Assembly: GCA_025618425.1 (NCBI GenBank)
Contig: CM046832.1
Location: 72,490,890 to 72,554,889 of the forward strand
Reading direction: 5' to 3'
DNA: 64,000 nt
DNA from: Heliocidaris tuberculata
Lineage: Eukaryota > Echinodermata > Echinoidea > Camarodonta > Echinometridae
In this document: positions 14,601 to 26,600 of the stretch, piece after piece
How positions within the stretch are numbered: the stretch's first letter is position 1
Layout: each line of letters begins with the position of its first letter
Made by a program: the position numbers and the translations under genes
The notes under the pieces: model-generated
What the model was told of the DNA's origin: nothing
Database searches by the model: none
The model's input: the letters and a program-made list of their open reading frames with translations, nothing else

Positions 14601-17600
14601 TTTCAAGAATCACTCCACCCCCCCCCCTACCCCCCTTGGGTAGCTTAGCGAAAGTTGATTGTGCGTAAGAACGCAGGAAAGACGCATATGACAAAATTAT
14701 TTAAACTTATAATTTTTTCTATTGACGCAAAACCAAGATGTAGAATTTAGTATTGAACACTATGAACATTTCAAAGCAAAATAATTTAAGAACTTTTATT
14801 CAGATACGTCTGATTGTGATTTTAGATGCACAGACAAAAGTAGCGATTTCGCTCTTGCATTTTTCCAGCGTCTTTATGCACGATTGCATTTCACTAAGCT
14901 ACATGTACCTTCTTGTTGACTTGTAATGCAATATCCCTGTCAAAGATTGTTTATGTCAGTCAACGGTAACATTCTTTTGCTTCAACTGGACCAACTTCTT
15001 ACATGTGTCAAGGTCAAAATTCAAAATTCAAATTCAATATCAGGTTGTACACTTACTCAAAATACCGGGTTGTTTGTGAAAACCAAATTTGGCTATTTTG
15101 ACTTCTGGCCCTCTTAGACTTCGCTCTGTGTCGCGGGTTCGGGAGAACTAAGCCGCAACTTTGCTTCTAGGAAAAACACCCACAGCAATCATGCCGCTCG
15201 TAAAAATGTACAGCTAGCTGGCTTTATTACATTACAGTTCCATACATACTGCGGTACTGCATATTATACACACAATAAGCAAGGAGTGCGCACAAGATTT
15301 TACAAGTGGCTTTGCCAATTTTAAAATTATTTGCCTAGTAAAATTTTTGATATCTTGCTCTTGAATAAAATTTTAACTTATCCATTTTATACATATTTGA
15401 TGCTGAATATGCTAACGCTGTATAGTTTTACTGCACCTATAGAAAAGCACCTATAGAAAAGTCACTGGCAAGTTTGGCGTGATTTCTTGAGAAGTGAATG
15501 CGTAACGTCATCAAAATGTATGTCCTCATACTATAACTACATGTATTGAAGTTATTTTTTGTTGAAAATTCAATTATCTTCAAACAAAGTGGTTTAAAAA
15601 TCCAGGTAATGGGTAATATTCAAGTTTTCTATGACACCTATAATTAACAGAATAACTTGTTCGTTAAGACTAGTCCCTTTTAAAGGTACATGTACATGTA
15701 CTACAGTACAGTGTTGTTAAGAGTGGAAGAGATCAAAACTGAAATTTCCATGATTTTGAGACTTGGATACATCATTGACGGCAGAACTTCCCTATCTGTG
15801 CGGTCTTAAAATTTACATCCATATTTTGTGCTGTGGCTGGCAAATCCAAATAGAAAAAGATATATATGTAACATGAAGTGTAAAATTTATACCACTTGCT
15901 GATATTTCATGCTGATATTACTATGACACAAAGAATTAGAACTCACAATCTAGCAGCCAAAAGGTTGATTTTTAATCAATGTTTGAATTTAGTTCATCAT
16001 GAGGAAAAAAAGCGGGTCGAGCTATCCAGCACTGCACCCTACCCTGGATAACTCAACCAGGTCAAGCTGTCCAGAGTAGGTTGTCAGGTCATCCAGAGTC
16101 GGGCTGTCTGGACCCCATAACACAAAATTCTATAAAATCCAGAAATTTAATGCAAAGTTTCAGGCCCATGATTCCATAGCTCCTGCCTAATTTTTCCATA
16201 TTGTACCGTCGATTCAAATGACTCGATCGCACGGTGCGATCAAGTCATTTGAATCGACGGTACAGTACGGGGGGAAGATCAGCTTGGCGAGGAAATTCCT
16301 TTTTTTTTAAATCAAAATAATCATCAAATTATGAATGCCTGCTTGAGAGTTACAGTAGATCTAGATCCCTCTAGCTAATTCTCTTGAAATGTATGTAGAC
16401 ACCTACAAATTTTTATCTTACCTTCCAAAATTAAGCAATGCGACCGACCAAACTAACGGGCGAGGAAGATTTTGGTTAGTTGTAACTGGAGCTCCACTGC
16501 CTAACGGCGGTGGCGGTGGCGGTGGAGCTCCCTGGACTCTGGAGTTTATAATTTATATCTACGTTAACTTTAGACATGTTAGATCCAGAATAGACCAAAA
16601 ATTCTGTCTCTCGTTCGTTAGCCTTTTGTTTGGGTACATGTAGGGTCGGCTCTTCACTTAGAAACAGAAACGCTCCTATCACTCTGCTGTGCAAACTTAT
16701 TGATAGCCGATGAACGGTAGTTGTAAAAAGGCTTGTAGACCCCTTTTTTAGAAATATTTTTACAAATTGAATAGATTAGGCCTAGATCTAGGCTCTAAAC
16801 ATTCACGAATCTGTCCACTTACCAATTTGACTGTTCTATTCCTTGTAATGCTCCTTTTTCAGTTAATTCAGGGTCCAAGTTATTCTCCGTTTGAAAATCT
16901 TCCAGCCGTATTCAAACGGTTTCCACTGCGCAGGAATGAAGATAACATCGCAGCTGTTCTAGTCTACGTACAAGGGAAAATTATTATGAAGGGAAAAATG
17001 TGATGAATTCATTATGAACTCGCACACATTGATTTTTTTCCTTCATAATTTTCCCTTGTATGTAGACTAGAACGGGTGCAATGTTATCTTCATTCCTGCG
17101 CAGTGGAAACCGTTTGAATACGGCTGGAAGATTTTCAAGCGGAGAATAACTTGGACCCTGAATTAACCAAAAAAGAAACATTACAAGGAATAAAACAGTC
17201 AAATTGGTAAGTGAACAGATTCGTGAATGTTTAGAGCCTAGATCTAGGACTAGGCCTAATGTAAAAATATTTCTAAAAATGGGGTCTACAAGCCTTTTTA
17301 CAACTACATGCCGACTGTTCGTCGGCTATTAGTAAGTTTGCAAAGCAGAGTGATACTTAGGAGCGTTTCTGTCTCTAGTCTAAGTCAATAGCCGACCCTG
17401 TCAAAATAATTATTAATAATAATAAGAGGCTAATGAACGAGAGACAGAATTTTCGGTCTAGAGTTCTAGACTCTAGATCCAGATCTAGAGATCTAGAAAT
17501 TAGAATATCCATCGACCTAGACTTCTTTTTCTCTTATCGCATATTTCAGATGATATTAACAGGCAGGGGCATTTAATACATCAATTCCTAACAATGCTAT

Positions 17601-20600
17601 AACGTGCAAGGTGTGTGCAGAATGAAACTGAAAAGATCAACACGATCAACACACAAACACAATTCCCACAAACAGTCACACACTTTCACAATTCAACATT
17701 GACAGACAGGCGCGCGCAGGCACTGGCCGAAGCTCTACCATACCCACTACGTGATTCGTTGGCAGACATCCGAAAAATCAACTCACAACGGAAAATCATA
17801 ACCAATTTCACTCTGATTTTTGCTCCCTTACCATTCATATTTGCTCGAAAATGCAACGAATCTGGATTCTCAATGATCTAGAGACATGAAGAAATACTCA
17901 AAGTCACAGGAAGATCGTCGAAATTCGACGTGAAATTGTATTTAATCTCTCAACATATGGAGTTTTCCTCGCAGACACGGCAACTCGTTTATGCAGACTT
18001 AAGCTGAGGTCAAAGGTCGCATATCGTCTGGCCTCGCAATATCGGTAATAAACATATGATATCGCGATACCACAACTTTAGAGAAACCAGCAAGTTTTTA
18101 TCTGGATGAAAAGCTTTTTTCAAAAAACTTACTCCATGTACAAACTAAGTACATTAATTTAGGAGGTCTGAATAATGTATTTCACATTTTGCTAAGTTTG
18201 TGTCTGCAAGACTCAGCATACAAATCCATTTCAGTGGTTTCAGACTAAGCCCGTAAATCCAGGGAGACAACTTAAATTGGAACACAAAACAGAAAGCAGA
18301 ATTTGAAATCACCTTCCTACCAGTCGGAATGGAAGAATTCGTATCCGGACAACTACCCCCTGGACAATTACCCCCCGGACAACCACCCCCCGGAAAACCA
18401 TCCCCTGGACGACTACCCCCCTAGGACAACTACCCCCCCAGGACAACTACCCCCTAGGACAACTACCCCCAGGACAACTACCCCCAGGACAATTACCCCC
18501 CAGGACAATTACCCCCAGGACAATTACCCCCGGACAACTACCCCCCGAACAACTACCCCCCGAACAACTACCCCCTGGACAGCTACCCCCGGAAAAATTG
18601 TCCTGGGGGTAATTGTCCTGGGGGGTAGTTGTCCTGGGGGCTAATTGTCCTGGGGGGTAGTTGTCCTGGGGGGTAGTTGTCCTGGGGGTAGATGTCCTGG
18701 GGGTAGATGTCCTAGGGGGGTAGTCGTCCAGGGGGTGGTTTTCCGGGGGTAGTTGTCCGGGGGGTAGTTGTCTAGGGGGTAGTTGTCCTAGAATCGGAAG
18801 AATTGGAAAAGGAGGGGGTGAACGATTGGGATATTTCAGAAGAAAAAAAAAATGCTTCTTGTAGATTCGATTTCATTCAATTTTCGACTGGTACTGGTAG
18901 TCTTGACATTTTCATAACGACTTCAATTTTATAACATGAAATGAATTTGATTTTTTTTTTTTTTTGCATTTAACAACAAGACTAAATTCAAAGCCCCCCC
19001 CCCCCCCTCCCTTCCTGCAGCCATCATGAACTTATCAAAGCCTTAAATTGGGATGTAGGACCTATATAGCGAAGAACTATTACAAACTGATTTCCCCTCC
19101 ATGGAGTGCAATGATTTTGAAATTCAAGACCTTCGGCTGGCAGTTTAACTTCATGTTATATCATTTAAACTATTCCATTCAAAAGAATAACTGTGATTAT
19201 AGGCCTAAACATATATACTTACCCATATTATGTACATGTATATCGTGATCCACAAATATACTTTTAGACAAGTTCAAGTTCAAGTTCGCTTTTATATCAT
19301 ATTCACACTTCCCATTTCATTTTAATACATGTTGTCGGTTTGTTTACAATAATTAGTAATGATAAAAATAATACGGTTATAAGTACATAAAAAATATATT
19401 ATATCAGTTTGAATTACTTTTCATAATTTAAAAGAATGACTAACAAAAGTGGAAATGAGGATATGAAGGAGCCTAAAGTAAAAGCAGAGCTTTTTGGTTA
19501 TAGCCTCCAGAGAGTAATAAAATATAAGTCTTATACAAGGTAACGTTCTGAGAAAGAACAAGAAACAGTTGGAGATAAGTTTAAAGGGTCTCTGAGGCCA
19601 AAAAAAAAAATTTGTATACAGTTAGAATGTATAAAATTAACCCCAAATAACTTTACCTGGCATTCTACAGCGGGGGCGTCAATCCGTTTTTCATATTGGG
19701 GGGGGGGGGGGGGCAAGACAGCCTATCGTAACGATGATCATTTCGCACTCAATTCAATCATCATCAGGGGCGGCGGTGCATCTTTTAAAGTGGGGGGGGG
19801 GGGGCACCAACAAAAAGCAGCACCTACAAAGGGTGGAAACAAGGCGGAAAATACCACTTCGAAACATTAGTATACCGGTACATTCTGATCAATACAAACC
19901 GAGGATCATTTTCGACACGCTATTGTTTGTTGGTTCTAGATAAAAACTACTTTGCACTTGAGTGTAATAGCCTGATTATTCATTCAAAAACTTTAAGATT
20001 TGTTTCTAACGCTGAAGGCAATGGGTGTTGAATTATATACATCAATTTTTCTAATATGATAAGAAGATAAATAGTAAATGCGAGCGAGCGTAGCGAGTGA
20101 GCTTTGGAAAAATTTTAGAAAAAATTTGTCCTCGTTCCTTCCCCGGAGCACTGCCTCTGATCATCATAGCCTTGATAAAGATATGATGGTAATTTGAACG
20201 TAAATAAAGTATGCATATCGATATCATGAACAGAAAATGGAATTCAATATCACATGGAAAACGACAAAATGATGGGAAAATATACCTTACATAACAGCAA
20301 ATTGAGTAGAGAAGATATAACACAAAATAATAGAAAAAATAAACACTAATAAAATATTTTTAAAATAGAGAAAAAACTAAATAAATATGAAAATTTAAAC
20401 TTTGAATTGAATTATGTATGTTCACAACGTTTTTTAATGGCGTCATGATTTTTGGGAACGCCTCTTAAAAACAGCTTCTGCACGGTTACATGACGCAGTA
20501 AAGATTAGAGAATTTGCGCGCGAAGCGGGCGGCGAAATTGAAGTCTGACCGTGTAAAACCTTTTGTATTTCATTGTTTGGAAGGTTTCATTTCCCGAGTT

Positions 20601-23600
20601 TTGCATCAGTTTTTCCTTATTTTATTTTACACCTCCGGATTTATTGGGGGGGGGGGCAAAATGATATGTTCCCCCCCCCCCCAATATTTTCTTGGGGGGC
20701 AATTTCCCCCCCCCCTGCCCCCCCCCCCCCCCCCCCAGGATCGACGCCCCTGTTCTGTACAGGTTAGCGGTTGAGGAGTTTGAAGAAAATAAAGGACAGC
20801 GTAAACGATCGACGCGCGGAACTCAACTGGAGTTGAGTTCCGCGCGAGCAGTTTTCTATGCGTGTGCGGTTTTTTTTTTTTTTATGCGTGCACGTTCGGC
20901 AAACGAGAAGACGCGATAATCATAATGGAATTATCGCGATCGCATTATCGCCTTGTCGTCTGCTATGTGCAGCGCCGGGGCTGACAAACATTCGAAAATT
21001 GATTTGGGTGGAACTTACGGATAATATTCAACCCTAATGAAACAACAAATTAATGAATGATACAACGCAAAATGTTTTTATCGAATTGGAAATTGATTTG
21101 GTGCGTAACTTAAGGATAATCTACAACCCAAATAAAACAACAAATGAATGAAGTCATACAATGGAGAATGTTTTTAAATAATCAAAAATTGATTTGGCGC
21201 TTAACATAGGGATAATATAGTAGTTGTGTCATGAATGGTGGTTTCACAACAGGCTATTTTGATATACAGAGGGGAGTGAGACAGGGAGATCCCCTCTCGC
21301 CATACCTTTTTATACTAACTATTGAATTACTTGCAAATGTTATAAGAAATGATATAGGTGTTAAAGGTTTTTCATTTACTCAGAATGAAGTTAAACAAGT
21401 GCTATACGCTGATGATGTAACAATTTTCGTACAAGATGCACAGTCCTTAGAAAGATTAGAAGTACTTTTTGAAGTTTTTGGTAAATTAAGTGGTCTCATT
21501 TTGAACAGGGACAAGACAAATTTAATGAGATTAGGAACCAATACAACCCAGGACTCTGCCCCAAAAGGGTGGAATATGGTGGAAGTTGTGAAGATACTAG
21601 GAATATATTTTTCCATGGATGTTAAGGTTAAAGAAGAATGAACTACAAAGAAATACTAAGCAAAATAAAAAAGTTATTGAGTTGGTGGAAGCAAAGAGAT
21701 TTGACCATATTAGGTAAAATTCATCTTCTGAAAACGTATGCACTTTCAAAATTGATATATGTCTCATCTTTAATCGTGGTACCGAAGTGGGTTTATGTGG
21801 AAATAGAAAGAATTACATTTGACTTTATTTGGAAAGGACAAGATAAAATAAAAAGAAACACAATGTATCAAAACTATGAAAATGGAGGTTTACGGGTAAC
21901 AAATTTTGAACTTTTTATTAAAGCACAACGGGTAATGTGGATGAAGAGATTAATATATTGTGAGAATCAAATGAAATGGAAGATGCTTTTCAATAGTTTA
22001 TGCAAATCAATTGGTGGTGTTTTCATTTTTCAATGTAATTATGATATCTCCAAGATCAATGTGAAGGTACCAACATTCTATGTTGAAATGTTGAAAGTGT
22101 GGCAAGAAATGGAAGAATGCAGGACAAAATGGAATGATTGTGTTTCAAACATAATAATATTCAATAACAAACATGTATGTATTGATAACAAAATGGTGTT
22201 TGATGTAAAATTGTATTCTCATAATATATTTAAACTTATTCATTTGATTGATGAAAACGGCCGCTTAAGGCCAGTATCATATTTTCAAAACTGCGGTATG
22301 GATTCTAACGATATTTTGAAAATATATGGTATATATGAAGCTCTGTCAACTGGGTGGAAACGAGCATTTAGGCTTAATCCATTACAAAGTAAAAATTCCC
22401 AAGACGACCATATTTCTCTGGAAATATTTGGAAGAAAAGAAACCTTAGATAAAATCTGTTCAAAGCAGTTATATAGATATTTCATTAACTGTTTAAAAAA
22501 GATAGATGATATGCATAAAATAAATAGTAATTTCTCAGGTTTAACAGAAAAGCAAATTCAGCACATCTTTTTGAGACCTCGCTTTTCAACCGTGAATTGT
22601 AAACTTCGAGAGTTTCAATTTAAACAGTTGCATGGAGTTATCTACACAAACAAAAAAACTCCATATAATAGGTTTTATTCCTTCTAACAAATGCTCGTTT
22701 TGTGATCAAGAAGTTGAAACTTTTGATCACTTATTTAAAGGCTGCTTGAAAGTCCAAGCACTGTGGAAAGTTATCGGACACAAATTAAGGTTGAAAGAAT
22801 TGGAGAATCTCTCTTTGGAAGACACTTTATTAGGGATTGATGGAAGTTCAAATAGGATAAAATGTTTAAATACAGTAATCTTAATTGTCAAAAAGGAAAT
22901 TTATTCTGCAAGGCAGAAATCTGATCTGCCATCTGTTGAAACCATGAGCAAAATTTCTAAAAAATATAGGGAAGAAGAATATAAGATTGCACAAGAGAGG
23001 AATACATTGGCAATACATCTCCAGAAATGGGAACAGGTAGTATTAGAGTAATTCCAGATTGGGTGCGCATAGTTCAATATTACGTTGTTGTGTGCTGTTG
23101 TTTTTTTGTTTTGTTTTGTTTTGTCTTTGTTTTTGTTTTTTTTAAAGCATGTACATGTATTATACAATTATTAATCTTATTATGTTATTGCGTAATATTC
23201 ATTAAGTGCAAGTATATATGTTATACTGTTGAAAATCATTTGTAATATTTTATTTCATTATGTAATGTTTTATGATACATGTACGATTTGTTTGTGAATA
23301 TATCAAAATAAAAGAAGTTGTTTCAAAAAAAAAAAAAAATACAACCCAAATAAATTATGAAATGAATGAAGTATACAACGCAAAATATTTTTATCACAAT
23401 GAAAATTATAAATTGGCCCGTACTTTATGGAGAATCTACAACCCAAATAAAACAACAAAATGAATCAAATATTCAAAACAAAACGTTTATGTCGAATATA
23501 AAATTGGTTTGGCGCATAAATTACAAAGAATCTATACTGACCAAATGAAACAACAAATAAATAAGAACTAAGACGCAATATACATATATCGAATCGAAAA

Positions 23601-26600
23601 TTGATTTGGCGCTTAACTTAGGGATAATATAAACCCAAATAAAATATGAAATGAATGAAGTATACAACGCAAAATGTTTTTATCGAAATGAAAATTATAT
23701 AAGTTGGCGCGTAATTTATGGAGAATCTATAACCAAAAATAAAACAACAATGAATCAAGTATTCAACACAAAACGTTTATGTCGAATATAAAATTGGTTT
23801 GGGGCATAAATTACAAAGAATCTAATGACCAAATGAAACAACAAATAAATTAGAACTAAGACGTAAAATACATATATATCGAATCAAAAATTGATTTGGA
23901 GCTTAACTTAGGGATAATATACAGTCCAAATAAAATATGACATGAATGAAGTATACAACGCAATTTTTTTTCTTTTTTTTTTCTATCAATTAGAAATTGA
24001 TTTGGCGCGTAACTAATGGATAATACGTGACCCGTCACGTCAAAATGAGGCAGAAATCGTTTTTTTTTTGTTTTTTTGTTTTTTTTCAAATTTAACTTTA
24101 TTAATTGTTATTATTCTCCATTTCATAAGCGTTAATTTGATATAAAGGTCAACTCTAGAGAAAGAGTATTAGTGGAGATAATGGCTTTTGAAACTCGAGA
24201 ATAGTAGGGCTGTGGAAAAGTATTTCTTCCAGAAAGACGCACTTCCAGAGTTTGACTTCCATTTTGTCTTCATGCACCAGTTTTTCATCTTTAATGCCAA
24301 CTAGATTTTTTAAAAGTCGGTAGTAACCGTTTAACAATTTGAATAAAAACTAGTTGCTACTTTCCTTTAGATCTCTTCTCATGAAAACATAAGTTTTGAT
24401 TCATATAAGTCATGATTTCTAATGTTTTAATGGGTAAGTAAGTAGTTTCGAGCTACTGAAAAGGCTTCTCGCATCGACTTATTCCGTCTTTACCGTGCTA
24501 TTTGTTATGATTTTTTATGCTGTTATATATAGTCGATTTTACATTTTAAAAACCTTTTAAACTTTTAAATTCCATCTGATCAGTTTTGAATAGTCAGAAA
24601 TTTTACTGTCTGCTTTAAATATTTTCGTTATTCATTTATCATAATTTTATCACTTGTAATGTCTCTTTTAAATGTTTATATTGAATAAGGTTTTCGGGTG
24701 ATTCATGGCATATCTGTATAACAACAACTCAGATGGTGTTTTGGGGTTTTAACTGATATATTCTTAAATTTTTGTGTGAGGATTCAGAAGGAGATCTTTA
24801 GTTTTTACATAGCGATGCAACGGTGAGTCCATGGATGGGCGAGCATTCGTATGAGAAGGTTGAGTGGTTTGCGTACAGGAAGGGAGTTTATAGTGTATTG
24901 TTGAATTTTTTTTTTTTTAAGTTGGTGTAAGTTGTGAGGAAGGACATGTATGAATGAGGTTGGAGACTGAGTGTGAGAGGGTTTGTGCGAGTAATCATAT
25001 GGGACTGCTTACTCATCTTTGGACTCACTCATGCTTCACCGCACTTTATTTTTATTATTAATTTACTTTTTACCTTTGATCTTCACACATAAACCTTGAG
25101 TTGTTGTTATACTAGACTTTATGTAAACAGTGTTTTTATCGAATTTGTTTTTAAGTAGTTTTACACCATGTCATTGCAAAACTTGTGAATTGTACATAAT
25201 TCAGCCTTTTGGCTGCGAAGTGCAATATTAATAAAACCTTTTCAATTCAATTCAATTCAAAATAGAAAAGTTCTTTTCGTTTAAGTTTGTTTTTTTTTTT
25301 TTTTTTTTTTTAATAGATCCTTGATTGTGGTCTTCGAACAGTTTCAGCTTTGTTGCCAAACCAATTTCCATGAAAGTTATACATGTACTTTCATTCAACC
25401 AGGAAATTGTAGGTCCATGTTCTAACTATATAAGAAAAACAAAATCACTTTCAGTTGTTCAAATATAATTAGATGCATGGTATCTACATGAACTTTACGT
25501 GATGTCTAATTGAAAAAAAAAATACATTAAAATATATTTGTGTATTTCTTACAATTAGAACAAGGAACTACAATTTAATGGTTGAATGAAAGTAGATTTC
25601 ATGGAAATTTCGCATGATTATACCCGCAGCGTTTTAGATGGCTATTATTGAATCTCTTTTCTTTCACCCACCTTGAAAGTAAAACTTGACACAATGCCTT
25701 CAGGTCATTACTCTCTCTTTGAAAGCTAAGTTTCTTTTCTCTTTGCTTTCTAATGATGCAGTATTAAAACCAGGAAGTATTTAAAGCCACGCTACAACAA
25801 AAAAAATCTTTTGTTTGACATTTTCCTTTCTTCCTGCAAGTTATCTCCAAACTTTTTCAAAAGAGCAATACAAATTGCAGTTGCAGCTTTCCTAGGTGTG
25901 CTTAAGAGCATGGAGTTCATGTCCTGGCGATTATTGATCGCACCCCCCCCCCATGGGCGTCGCCAGGGGGGTGCGGAGGGTGCGAACGCACCCCCCTCCA
26001 GACCCCCCCCCCCAAAAAAAAAAAAAAAAAAAAAAAGATTTTTTTTAATTTTTTTTTTGGTGGGGGAGGGGGGCGGGGGGGGGGGGGGGCGGGGGGGCAT
26101 ATAGCCGGCCGGCTATATGCACTATTGTGTAGTGTCGAACAGCTCATATCTGCGCCACCAGCACCACTGCCTGACATTGGAGTTGGTAAGTTATGTCTTT
26201 TTTTTCCAAAAGGCACCCCCCCCCCCTCTTGAAAAAAGCTGGTGACGGCACTGCCCCCGAATAATAATTTGCTGTAATGTGCTATTTTATATATCACGCA
26301 GTGTTAACAGCAGTTAAAGAAGGCTATATTATTGATATAGTGATATAATTGATTTGGCGCTTAACTTAGGGATAATATACAACCCAAACAAAATATGAAA
26401 TGAACGAAGTATACAACGCAAAAATTTTTTTTTTTTGTAAGTCGCAAAATACATTTATCGAATCGAAAATTTAAAGTGAAGACGTTCCTGCATCGATATA
26501 TCGTTAGGTGAGCTATCGTGATCGATCGATTAGTCTTTGCTCAAGTCTTATCTATATAAATTTTGGGGGGTATTTTATTTTAAAAAATCAATATCTCCTG

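Larger units (their letters stand above)
21217..23340 (+). mobile_element. 5'-truncated, frameshifted non-LTR retrotransposon (L1/Tx1-like)
   Basis: Codes for the C-terminal part of a reverse transcriptase: [19 protein letters not shown], then the catalytic LYADDVTIF near 21402, then the thumb region ([16 protein letters not shown]). A long C-terminal domain with FIWKGQDKI and GGLRVTNFE follows, and a Cys/His cluster [18 protein letters not shown] at about 22690-22745. [11 protein letters not shown] points to the L1/Tx1 or RTE side rather than CR1. The frame is broken near 21640 and again near 22650, so the copy is dead. It ends with AATAAA (23307-23312) and a poly-A tract (23325-23339). The endonuclease and ORF1 are missing at the 5' end. 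Confidence 0.92.

Noticed and set aside
16389..17202. Short frames sharing [15 protein letters not shown] as genes
   Set aside because: They are the two arms of the foldback; the shared peptide follows from DNA identity.
18303..18644. Pro/Thr-rich 113-codon frame
   Set aside because: Translation of the 14-bp minisatellite in one frame.
20992..24035. CRISPR array
   Set aside because: Direct repeats are contiguous satellite units without spacers, in animal DNA.
25792..26104. Pro/Gly-rich frames on both strands
   Set aside because: Caused by adjacent C, G and A homopolymers.
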